Assembly: GCF_014066305.1 (NCBI RefSeq)
Contig: NW_023501059.1
Span: forward strand, 434,001-498,000
Length of the DNA stretch: 64,000 nt
Source of the DNA: Letharia columbiana
Lineage: Eukaryota; Ascomycota; Lecanoromycetes; Lecanorales; Parmeliaceae
Reading direction: 5' to 3'
The translations under genes and the position numbers were made by a program. The notes beneath the pieces were generated by a model. That model ran no database searches. It saw nothing but the letters and a program-made list of their open reading frames with translations, and was not told the DNA's origin. The first letter of the stretch is position 1; every line of letters starts with the position of its first letter. Of the stretch, positions 39,001 to 48,600 are shown one piece after another.

Positions 39001-41618
39001 GAAGACAAGCAAAGGCCAGGAAAGAGCCATCGCCCATCGATGTAGGGTCTGCCAGCATCAAACGAGATGGTGTCATCAATTTTGACACTCCTCGACTTTC
39101 ACCATACGAAGACAAGAGGCCTGAGCCTTTAGTACCGCTGAGAAAGCCTCCGGCGCCTCCTCCAGGATCTGTTATGCTAGAGAAGGCTAATTCACTGAGC
39201 AAAAGAACTAGCGAATCGTTCCGATCCTCAATATCCAGCCAGCCTGACATGGCAAAGAGAAGGTCGCTAGGGGATTCAATCGCTGAAGAGACAGAAGAAC
39301 GAGGCCGTCGAAAGGCCATTGCGGCTACACCATCTGTCAGCGCTGGTATCGGAGCGGCGTTGGCTACTACCGTTGGGAAGCCTATTGGATCTAGGCGGCA
39401 TATGTCCACCCGGACTTCCAATGACAGCGGGAAGCCTTCTCCGTCTCTGCAGAACGTTGGCTTTGGGCAAAACGGGTCTAGCAAGAACAGTCCAAGTGGG
39501 TCCCCCAAAAGCCCCCGCTTCATGTACGGTAAAAAGGACATTGAGTTCACCGTTCCTGACTATGAAGAAGACGATCTAGAAAATGCAAATAGTCGGAAGC
39601 CTAGCTTGGCCTTGCAGACGCAGATGCCAAAGAACCCGTCTATCGAAAGAATGCGGCGTGGTCCATCGCCATCAATTAGTCCAAGCTCTCAACATCCGCC
39701 GTCTCGCAAAGGCTCGGTTTTTGGACGACCGAAATCTTATGGTCCTGCCTTCTCATTCAAGGAAAGCGAAGTCACCTTCGACCAAAAGCCTAGCCAACAA
39801 GAGAAATCTGACGACTCTGACGATGGACTCTTCGCGAAGCCTCTTGCAAAGACTGTAACAAAGAAGTCTTCTGCATCAGAAGATGAATCAGGAGTACAGA
39901 GGCGACCAACACTTACCCTCAACACGGAAGGTAGTCAGCGCCGGCTAATGAAAGGACGATCTGTCACATTTAAGGACCCCGAGAATTCGGCGAGCACATC
40001 CACTGTGCGGTCCAGTGAGACGGTTGATCTTGACAATGAAGGTCACCCTGTTGTTCAGCCCAGTAATCCTGACTCGAATACATCTGCTACAATGTCGGCA
40101 GACTACCCGGATCCAGCGAAATTGGCGAGGCGGCAGTCATTCGCCAGGGATGATGTTTGGGCCAATCGTCCACCAGCAGAGGATCTACTAAACAACCTCG
40201 ACGCTTTCTTCCCGAACCTTGATCTGGATCAGCCTGTTGTAGAAGACCTCGTCGGCTCGCCACCCGTCTCTCCCGATGCTGGCGTAGAGTCTAATCCAAT
40301 GGACAATGGCGCTGCTCCGTCAGGACAAGCACAACGTTTGATCAGGACATCGCTGTACGATCGAGTACGTCCAGACTCCATAGCGGAGGAGCCGGAGACG
40401 CTGGGTTCTGAAGATTCTACGCTGAAGAGCCGAGCTACGATGCAATCCATGGCCCAGCGAAGTGTGCGCAAGAGTGAAGGTTTAGGCCGAATGAAGTCCA
40501 TTCGTGAGGTGGCCCGTGGAGCCTACGAAGGCTCGTCGAAAAGGAACACTCAAGTATCAACAAGCTCCAAGTCAGGCGACATTCTGCGGCGAAGAAGTAC
40601 GAAAATGTTCGGAGCGAAAATCAATATGGTCAAGCCGGGGAGGGGGAGCAGAGTTAGTCTAATTGAAGCGGTTCCAAAAGACCTACCACCAGGCATCAAT
40701 TCCTTTCAAATTGGTAGGGGTCAATTGATTGGCAAAGGCAGCTATGGCAGAGTCTACCTAGGTATCAATCTTACAACAGGAGACTTATTAGCGGTCAAGC
40801 AAGTCGAGGTCAATCAAAAGGCAGCCGGGCAAGACAAAGACAAAATGAAGGAAATGGTAGCGGCACTCGATCAAGAGATTGATACCATGCAGCACCTAGA
40901 GCACCCGAACATCGTGCAGTATCTCGGTTGCGAACGGAAAGAATTCTCCATCTCCATTTTCCTCGAGTACATATCTGGTGGCAGTGTAGGCAGCTGTCTC
41001 CGCAAAAACGGCAAATTCGAAGAAAGCCTCGTTCGCTCCCTGACCCGTCAGACTCTTGCCGGTCTCGCCTACCTCCACAATGAAGGCGTCCTGCACCGCG
41101 ACCTCAAAGCTGATAACATCCTTCTCGACGTCGACGGGACCTGCAAGATCTCTGACTTCGGGATCAGCAAAAAAACCGACAACATCTACGGCAATGATGT
41201 AACAAACAGCATGCAAGGATCCGTCTTCTGGATGGCCCCCGAGGTCGTTCGCTCCGAGGGTCAAGGCTACAGCGCCAAAGTCGACATCTGGTCCCTGGGC
41301 TGCGTGGTGTTAGAAATGTTCGCCGGCCGCCGGCCCTGGAGCAAAGAAGAAACTATCGGCGCCATTTACAAACTCGGATCTTTGAATCAGGCGCCGCCGA
41401 TTCCGGATGATGTGAGTGACTCGGTTAGCCCGGAAGCGGTAGCGTTTATGTCGGAATGTTTTGAGATTGATCCGGGTGAAAGGCCGACAGCGGAGACCCT
41501 GTTAAGGCAACATCCATTCTGTAAGGTTGATCCTTATTATGACTTTTTGGGGACGGAGTTGCATAGGAGAATTAGGGAGGCGAAGGATGATTTCAGGTAT
41601 AATGGGCAGTATCAGTAA
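36051..41618 (+). CDS. BCK1: MAP kinase kinase kinase BCK1 (cell wall integrity pathway)
   Basis: Activator of the Mkk1/2-Slt2 cascade downstream of Pkc1. It is a single uninterrupted 1855-residue frame, notable in a window where most genes have introns. Order: Ser/Pro- and Pro-rich N-terminus (about 1-360, with several Pro5 runs), a SAM-like domain (about 370-450: LQWPLDRVLIWLAANGFSND), a long disordered Ser-rich part, an RA/ubiquitin-like domain (about 760-850: RRRYVMVTPDQWNYRLVDVT), more disordered sequence with basic phosphorylatable stretches, and the C-terminal kinase domain (about 1545-1825). The kinase shows GRGQLIGKGSYGRVYLG, LAVKQVEVNQ, HRDLKADNILLD, KISDFGISKKTD, GSVFWMAPEVV and DIWSLGCVVLEMFAGRRPW. 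All catalytic residues are present. Confidence 0.94.
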   Translation: MTSRQRSSSARSNNSDHNVRQTSTPSPSHYPQKNGSIVPEDLVLNDVPTYSRNNSSNLLIPSQGIGSPYPAISGGTPPLQGAGSAAQRPRASTTDQAAGQQNLYRNIPFRAGPRNQIPLEYIQGQRFPSNPLTMDSRPPYIPGPPPQPQQQNHMISLPPPPPRPPAMNSSNHGMVLPPPPGPPPLVTNNSTSMWGGAAWGRQQGYLPPPPPLGPNQFHSQQNQYSPHPAYRNNQPAPLAIPPPPQNEAVVSATYIPGGDSFGPGVGIPALYSGHHEPIFQRDDSFSYSAAEAKMLADQRFFNGPTSAISPSTELPAENSSVPQTPLTRHHPTLPNNAAQTPASANQEGTPITGHRHSNSNNSGLLSPSDPSLQWPLDRVLIWLAANGFSNDWQETFKGLDLHGADFLDLGRGGRGNLGMLHQVIYPRLSRECTKSGTKWDQVRERDEGKRMRRLVRRMAEGADGVKQGHARRESGHILPSASTDGGVENSPNLGRQDGFALTPSTAGGGEDSPGKQFRSPVPGLNPRMASKTRSSTAPMQFYTHGGATTSEQGLAEMSQPNQRAGLTRGILNGMNDAVSKRGHSPSASSETGAGPTFLGDTRSGYDASPQSGSPATQHAILASSTGGGTLSAPPYGRYGHRKTGSTDSVASKGRNGQESHRPPNLEVAGKQSYDETPISAKELTKGFLDRFWKRKKDDSSHPSPEDHNSESPTSPLNYRHIPPTLPFARANNNSSTSLERPSSASTQMSDHEKIAMRRRYVMVTPDQWNYRLVDVTEAETAESLRETICRSLRYTDADMAQIYLTEPGQIEHDEPLSDSMLVLSKTSRADSAGTLKFFVRRGPTSAALVPPHSAGLGIGMSPLGTPPAGSLFPRKALDEESYTRLKTNSRVRSRSPPMNSRQNTLKADSATPRDVQKPFEGANGSPRFVSESPTGASAKDQLQSLKPGRENGAVSDAEWGQWLQAAYEEHQNNTEKSGKAYQQGRQAKARKEPSPIDVGSASIKRDGVINFDTPRLSPYEDKRPEPLVPLRKPPAPPPGSVMLEKANSLSKRTSESFRSSISSQPDMAKRRSLGDSIAEETEERGRRKAIAATPSVSAGIGAALATTVGKPIGSRRHMSTRTSNDSGKPSPSLQNVGFGQNGSSKNSPSGSPKSPRFMYGKKDIEFTVPDYEEDDLENANSRKPSLALQTQMPKNPSIERMRRGPSPSISPSSQHPPSRKGSVFGRPKSYGPAFSFKESEVTFDQKPSQQEKSDDSDDGLFAKPLAKTVTKKSSASEDESGVQRRPTLTLNTEGSQRRLMKGRSVTFKDPENSASTSTVRSSETVDLDNEGHPVVQPSNPDSNTSATMSADYPDPAKLARRQSFARDDVWANRPPAEDLLNNLDAFFPNLDLDQPVVEDLVGSPPVSPDAGVESNPMDNGAAPSGQAQRLIRTSLYDRVRPDSIAEEPETLGSEDSTLKSRATMQSMAQRSVRKSEGLGRMKSIREVARGAYEGSSKRNTQVSTSSKSGDILRRRSTKMFGAKINMVKPGRGSRVSLIEAVPKDLPPGINSFQIGRGQLIGKGSYGRVYLGINLTTGDLLAVKQVEVNQKAAGQDKDKMKEMVAALDQEIDTMQHLEHPNIVQYLGCERKEFSISIFLEYISGGSVGSCLRKNGKFEESLVRSLTRQTLAGLAYLHNEGVLHRDLKADNILLDVDGTCKISDFGISKKTDNIYGNDVTNSMQGSVFWMAPEVVRSEGQGYSAKVDIWSLGCVVLEMFAGRRPWSKEETIGAIYKLGSLNQAPPIPDDVSDSVSPEAVAFMSECFEIDPGERPTAETLLRQHPFCKVDPYYDFLGTELHRRIREAKDDFRYNGQYQ

Positions 41619-42870
41619 TCCGAGGGTTCTCTTCTTCCTGTTGTGAGGTTTCTCACTTGGGTATAAACGTGGGGTTTGTGGGGATAACAGGATAGATGGA
41701 GTTTCTCCATTTTATGTTGCGAGCGATGATACCACGTGCTACGATAGTGGGGTGTAAGCGCTTTTCTAATCATGGGACCCCTTACCAATTGTCTCTGCAC
41801 CCAGATAATGCAAATTGAGAGGGGTAGAGGAAAAATGCGATGGTCTATCATGGGTCAAAGCTTTGCCGGTGACTGCTGCGTCATTCACCTCTCAATCTTC
41901 CATTTTAAAGTTGATGCGATTTGGAGAAAGGGAGGAAGATCCTCAGTGATCTAGGCTTGATGGAAGAGAAGCTGCTATGGAAAAGGCAAGGAGCAAACTA
42001 AGTCCTGCTACGAGGAACTCCTGGCAGATATCCATCGAATCAAGGACATGGTCGGCATATGTCATCGCAGGACAGGCGTCCCATCAGCTCGCAGCCTCCT
42101 TCGAGTAACGACGCGATGAACCATGGGGGATGCGGCTCTCTTCGGCCCTTTGGAGCTTTTGCCAGTGTTGAGAATTAGCTGACTATATCGCGGCTGTTCA
42201 ACTGTCGGTCTCAGCTTCGGTGTCATAGCCTATACCATAAATAGTCTGATCAGCGTCGTCATAAGGCCGGTTACTCGCGTATGTTCTCGTAAAGGTCAGT
42301 GAAAGACCGAGGGAGTCTGTTGGTGATGTTAAGATGGGAGGTAGAGTCGATGTGATTTGCTTATTTGACTGAGGTTTAGCCCGGTGGCATGGCCTTTGAG
42401 TGGTTGCGGTTCACGGAGACTATTTGTTCTGCGTCTTTGAGGAGCCCATCTCAGGATCGGCCCGAGATAGGTTCGCCATACTGTGGGAGAACTCTGCTTC
42501 AGTATGATTCTGTTCTCCATATACAGCTAAGCGTCTAGACAAAGACGGCAAACAAACAGCGCCTGGTCCACAAACTTCAGTTAACACAATGCATCGGGCC
42601 GACAATTGAACATTGTATGAAACTTTGTTAGGACCGAGATAATGCAACCGATAATGCAAGCATTGTCCATGGGCTTTGCTCTTTCTTGTCATCCAAAAGC
42701 AACAATGCCTCTGTCTCAATCGTTTATCCAAGAGCAACAATGCCTATGTATCAATTGTTCCTACATTCTCTATAACATCGCAAGAGAAGTCCCTCACCCC
42801 TCAACCTCAGAACCAATTTCCCCAAAACCCATCTCTCGACACACATCCAATAACTGACTCACAAGCCAAC
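41619..42870. other. Intergenic region between BCK1 and the small hypothetical gene
   Basis: 1252 bases. No supported coding sequence, RNA gene or mobile element. A duplicated short sequence, CAACAATGCCT with nearby TCAAT, occurs around 42700-42755 in the leader of the next ORF. Confidence 0.5.
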
Positions 42871-43173
42871 ATGACACACCAAACACAACAGAAGCGCTCC
42901 TCGCGTCCGCAACAGCTCAAGGGCTCGGAACACAGGTTTTATACAAGCTTCAAAGACTTGGGTCTCGCCAGTCCCGAGCAGGACGAATTCGAGAACCATG
43001 GTAATCAAGGTACCGGTCTGCATCAGGAAATGGCAGAGCAGGCTGGCAAAGCGGAGGGCTCCGGTGGGAAGGAAACGGAGATAGTGAAAGGAGAAATTAC
43101 CAGGCAGAGATCTGGGTCGATGAGGTTGATGGAATGGTTCATGCGGCTAAGGTCTTCTTCTTCGCCTCCTTGA
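42871..43173 (+). CDS. Small hypothetical hydrophilic protein
   Basis: Frame of 100 residues from the Met at 42871; the same frame is open from 42676, but its upstream part is CA- and AT-rich and reads like a leader. The sequence is hydrophilic: RSSRPQQLKGSEHRFYTSF, then KDLGLASPEQDEFENHGNQG, and a basic end RLMEWFMRLRSSSSPP. No domain is recognised. The composition resembles small intrinsically disordered stress- or stationary-phase-associated fungal proteins, but that is only an impression. Confidence 0.4.
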   Translation: MTHQTQQKRSSRPQQLKGSEHRFYTSFKDLGLASPEQDEFENHGNQGTGLHQEMAEQAGKAEGSGGKETEIVKGEITRQRSGSMRLMEWFMRLRSSSSPP

Positions 43174-44194
43174 GGTATGGACATGGTTGTCGAGAGGAAG
43201 GATAAGTACCCAGATTATATGTAAAAATCAAGCACTTCCTACATCTATCAGAATGCCCTTTTTACCATTGTAGGTCATCTGGGAGGTGAGTTTGATACGG
43301 TCGACCGAGTCTCAATCATCCAATCTTCCATTTCATACCTTTGGTTCTCTATTGCAAGGCTCTTAGAAAGGTCCTTTTTCCATCAGATGCCTTTTAAAAC
43401 GGGGCTCTCCAGCTCAGTCTTCCCCATCGTCGTCCGACTTCATTGGTCCTTCCCTCGTCCTTTTCGAAAGCCGTCTGACCTCACGTGCATGATTAGGAGT
43501 GGCAACAGTGCTCGCATGCCAGTTTGATAAAGGCAGATATTCTTGCTTGGGAGTGCTCGGGACGGTTGTGAATGATAGGGCACTGACCTTATCTAGGAAA
43601 AGCGTCTTTTTCTCATCTTAAACAAATTCTTGATTGAGGCCTCTATAAAACTGATTTCCGTGATCACGCCATCGACACCACCCAACTTGCTAGAAGATTC
43701 CGCCCAAATTGGGTTGGTGTGAGAGGCGACTCTCCATTCCACTTTTTTGTCTGTTTCAAATTGAACTGTAACTGCCTTCTTGATTTCTTCCTGATGTCTG
43801 TCTCGGAAGATCATTCAGATATAGCCTAGAGCGACTGTGATTCCTGTAGGATTGACTGTCTTTTAATTGATGGGCACCAGCCCGGCTGTATACTACTACG
43901 TGCTCTATCCTCACGTGCCGAGCTCGTAGAATATAAGTACCTAGGTACTCATTGAGTCGTATTTATTGCAACTCTAAATCTGATTTATCCATCATAATCC
44001 GTCTTTCCACAACCGTGGTATAAACGAAGTGAACTATTTAATTATGAAGCGTAGGATACGACCTGAAACTTCAAAAGTTTTGAAAATTGGAGGTGTATTG
44101 ATAGAGGTATATAATAGTGTAATAGAATCTATCCAAAGTCTTCGGTTTAGGGGTGAAATTTTGGGGTTGTATCCCCAAAACCCGCCCCCGAATG

Positions 44195-45012
44195 TCTCGG
44201 ATTTTAGAGATCGAGTAACTCGCAACGAGTTAGCACCGAGATTACATATTACTTGTTTCCACCCCCATTTCACGTTACCCCCATTTGCACGCCGACATAG
44301 ATAGCTACCACTACCATGGCTACCACTATTACTCATTTAAATGGCTTACCATCATAGTCTACCATAATAGCCAATGCATAACTCTTAAGCTTATTCAGAA
44401 GCGACTGGATTATATAGCTACTAAGGAATCTAAGAAGCAATTTCGAAGCATATGTCACCTCGGACCAGCTATTTTTGAAGACACGAAGAGAGGTAGAAGT
44501 CCTATCAAGAAAAAGGCTACTGCACCTCCCACACCAGGCCTACTGCACCTCCCACACTAGGCCCACTGATACCACTAAACCTCGCTCCACCACAGCAATA
44601 ACAGCGAGATAGACGAGGAGCTGCTCCGCCACAGTGGCGGGCTCCACCGGAGGCTTCATCTCCATCAGAGGCTTTACCGCAGTAAGGTGGAAGAGATAGA
44701 AGTGGTGAAAGAGGTGGAAGAGGTGAAAGAGGTGGAAGAGGCGGAAGAGGTAAGAAGGTAGTAGAAGAGGAGGTAGTAGAAGAAGAGGTAGTGACGGTTT
44801 TTTCAAGATATGGTAGGTCGATAAGGCCCAAAAAACGGTGATTTGGGTTCTCCGATATTAAACCTGAATAGAAATAAAAGACTATCATTATTATGCTAGT
44901 TTGCCATACAAATTTGGTGAAAGGTAGGTATTTTAGTGTTGCGTCGGATTTATCGGATTTTAGAGCGTGCAAATGGGGTAACGTGCAAACGAGTTAGCAC
45001 CGAGATTACGTA
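44195..45012. repeat. Region bounded by paired direct and inverted repeats (possible decayed transposon or MITE)
   Basis: A 21-base direct repeat (key bases GAGTTAGCACCGAGATTAC) is present at 44225-44245 and at 44989-45009. A second direct repeat, CGGATTTTAGAG, lies left of each copy (about 44198 and 44954). In addition, 44271-44292 is the inverted complement of 44965-44985 with one base inserted (core CATTTGCACGC on the left, GCGTGCAAATG on the right). Repeats of both orientations at the two ends of a roughly 0.8-kb AT-rich segment suggest an inserted and partly rearranged element. No transposase domain is recognisable. Confidence 0.5.
44689..44790. repeat. Purine minisatellite (GAAGAGGTG-type units)
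   Basis: Imperfect tandem units of GGAAGAGGTGAAAGAGGT type, almost pure purine on the plus strand. Translation of the opposite strand gives LPPLSPL-like runs, which explains the open minus-strand frames in the region. Confidence 0.85.
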
Positions 45013-45646
45013 GTATGAATAGACCAATCGGCTAAACGTTCTTCCTCTGCCGGTAACCTGTCCTCCAACAGCGCATTTGCTTGCTTGGTTACGGACAACT
45101 ACCCCCCATTGGCAAGCTTCAGCGGCGGAGGAGGTTGAGACAGGGCGTTATAATACTTGCATTGCTCTCTGCCCTGTGTTGTGAAAGGGACCGCTTACGA
45201 GTATGGGCTACACCTCTGGTCTTTCGGCTGTGATGGTACGGGCTCTCTGCTCTCCTACTCGTATAGCGCTCGCATGGAGGGGTACGGCATATTCATTCAG
45301 TTACAATGATAACTCAAGCCTTTCTGCAACGTCTTCGTGTTACGCCGCCCGTCTCCACCCATGGGTTAGGTTTGATAAAGCCGTCTTCAGCACCTTTGTT
45401 CTTACCTTTAGTTTCTCAATCTTTCGTCAAAGTCACTGCTTTTAAATGGAAAAGCTAGGGATCTTTTACATCTTCCTAAGAACGATCCCCAAGGTTCGCG
45501 CTATCTGGCGGACCATAGAATTTCATGCAATAGAACCTCGCTGCTAATGCTAGATAGCTCTGGGGATCAAGTTGTAGCTTACTTGGTGAGAACACAATCG
45601 TCTCCAAGACGTCAGACATCCGACACAGAGAAGCCACGTGTGCTCA

Positions 45647-48600
45647 TCACTCCCTCGGCCAAATTCTCGGAAATACCCATTTATCACCACTTCGTTGACC
45701 AACACTTACACTTTTCAGATACTCTGTGACCTCTAGCGCTAAGCCGGCCTCGTTCGCCCGTCTAATCCATTCTGCATCACTCTGAGTCACAAACTTGACA
45801 CCGTGCTTCGTTTCCAGATATTCACCCAGTTGGTGAATACCTACCGTCCCGTCATCGTTGCCGCAGTGATTCCTATACTCAACTCTTCCAATACCCTTCC
45901 TGGGCCCGGCAACCGCATCATCCGCCATCGCCTGGGCCACGACTTCAACTCCAACGAACTGGAACCAGCCCTCCAATGCTGCCATTTCTGGAACAGAGTG
46001 TAGCTGTTCCGCGAAATGCAGCACATTGTGCATGACGTCCAGCCTGGGGGCGTCGAGACCGACTATCGCAGTTGGGCGGTGGACGGTAATACATAACCCT
46101 GTCGTGGAGCTGACATTCTCAAGGTAGCTTTCACAGGCCCATTTGGAAATGACATAACCATCCATAGATCCGTTCGGTGGGTAGGCGCCTAGGGGTTCTT
46201 CGTACAGCTCCCGCACAGCGAGCGCTGCAACGCCCGCAGTGGAGACGTAGTGGAAGTGCTTGACGTTCTCATACTGGAGCGCGAGTCTGACCAGCTCCTT
46301 GGTCGACTGCAGATTGGCGGTTCGGAGGCTGGCATAACTCTTCAGGAACGACACGTCTGCGCCGTTGTGGATGATGGCGTCCGCATTCACGAATATCTGC
46401 CTTATACTTTCCTCGGATAGTCCGAGGTGTGGATGCGTGAGATCCCCAGTGTGGATAGTGACCTTAGAGGAAGTGATACTAGTTAGCTTCTTCGGGTCCC
46501 GAACGGCTATACAGTGAATGGCTTTGATCTTCTCCATCGCCGTTAATCTGCGGAGGAGTTCTCGGCCTAGGAACCCAGTGGCTCCCGTTAGGACGACGAT
46601 GGCACCATCTCGCGGCCAAAGTAGAGACCGAGGGACTTGTACTAGTTTGAGATCGTGATCAAATTTCGTCTCCTCTGGCCAGTCGACGTCGGTAGCTTTC
46701 AACGTGTCATCCTCTCTGGTGCTCAGCAACGCCGCCATCTGCGTAAGCATGCTAGATTGGAAGAGCTTCACCAGGGGCACTGTCAAGCCGAACCGCTTCC
46801 TGATCTCTGTCTGCACGCTGATGAGCAACAGGGAGTTGCCACCCACGAGAAAAAAATCAGATGCAGCGTAGACAGTGTGCACCTGCGTCGCCTCGCCCAG
46901 AACCGAAAGCCAGATCTCCTTCATCTCCCTTTGACTCTCCGTTTCCTCGGCCCTTGAGGACCCATTGCTCTGACCAATTGGAATCGCCCCAGCTGTTTCT
47001 AGCGGCATTTTTGCAATCTCCCTCCGATCGACCTTGCCGTGATGATTCAGTGGTAGGGATGGCAGTGCTATAATGGCGGATGGACGCATATAAGTCGGCA
47101 GTAAAAGTTCTGCCACAAGGCCTCTCAGAAAATCATCTCTGGCACTCCTAGTTCGGTAGCGAGATACCGCTTCAGGCGTCAAGATAACATGCGCTACGAG
47201 GAAGGCTGAGCTTGCATCTCCGTTCTCCGATCTACGCATGTGTACGATAGCGTCCGCGATTTCGCCTCGCGAAGCACCAACGATGTTCGCTTCAATCTCC
47301 CGCAATTCGATTCGCTGACCACGCAGCTTGACCTGTGTGTCTCCTGCGATACGTGCTTGGACAATGAAGAGGCCGTCAGAGATGCGTAGGTATCCGCGGT
47401 CGCCGCTGCGATGCGCGCGCGTCCACCCCATGCCAACGGCCCCGGGTCCCGCCAGCGTGTCGATAGGGAATCGCTCCGCAGTTGACGATGGATTGTTGAT
47501 GTATCCATTCGCGACACCAGCCCCACCGATGACTAATTGACCTGGAATGCCGGCTGGAACGGGATGATCTTGCTCGTCGACGACATAGACCGTGTAATTA
47601 GGCATCACCTTGCCGATAGGCACAGGCATGTCAGTGGAGTCAAGGTTCTGATAGGGGACCTCGTAAATGTGCGGTATGATGGTTTCCGCCGGACCGTAGG
47701 CGTTTAGAGTGCGAAGAACAGGCTTGCCCAGCATCTGGAGGTGCTTGGCCAGGCTAAAACCGAAGTCCTCGCCGGCTGAGATGTGCCACACCCAGGATGA
47801 ATTCCGCAGCTGAGTGAGATCACCATACTGAAGCCAAGACGCTGCCTCAGAAGGCACGGCGAGCGTCATGGTGATCTTTTCCGATGCGATGAGCTTTGTC
47901 AGTGCAATTGGGTCCTTGCGAGCTGCTCGCCCGGCAACGAATACTGTGCCTTTAGTGGCGAGGGCGACGAGGGCTTGCCACCAGGACACATCAAAGCTCA
48001 GGGCAATTTGCTGGAGCATTATTTGTGGTTGCAGTGGCCATCTGTCAAGGAAGCCCTTTATTGAATTTGTAATCATGCGGTGTGGGAGAGAGATGCCCTG
48101 CTCGCGTCCCTGAATCAGTATTCTCATTCTTGTGAAACAAAAAAAAAGGATTGAAAGACATCTTTCGGAAATACACAACTTTCGCTTTGACTGCTCCTTT
48201 GGAAGCGAAACTTCTAGATGCGGATGTATACATACCTTAGGAACACCGGTCGACCCGCTTGTGTACAATACCATGGCTTCGTCTTTAGCGATTGGTTTCC
48301 GGAGAGAAGGGATCATGACGTGGGCGGACTTCCAAATACTGGAGAGGTTGATCACAGCGTCTGGCTTGTTCCATCCGACTTTTGTGACAAGCGGACGTGT
48401 TTCATCATGAACTAGAATGGCTGTCAGCTGTGCGTCTTGGACGATCGTTGCAAGACGTTGGGTCCCTTGGCTGAGTTCAAGAGGCACATATGTACCACCA
48501 GCCCGCCAGATGCCCAGCATAGAGCATATCCAATCAGCGGTTGGTTCTTGCAGGATGGCGACCCTCGAGTGGGCCGCAATGTTCAGCTCGGCAATGGCCT

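Larger units (their letters stand above)
43174..45646. other. Gene-poor, partly AT-rich block with repeats, bordering the biosynthetic cluster
   Basis: 2473 bases without a supported gene. From about 43860 to 45000 the DNA is visibly AT-rich and contains repeated and inverted segments listed separately. Open frames (44029-44304, 44285-44560 plus; 44517-44972 minus) show no known domain; the last is dominated by a translated minisatellite. This may be a decayed mobile element separating the housekeeping region from the PKS-NRPS cluster. Confidence 0.5.

Noticed and set aside
44517..44972. 151-codon minus-strand frame as a protein gene
   Set aside because: Half of it is the translated purine minisatellite (Leu/Pro/Ser runs) and no domain is seen.
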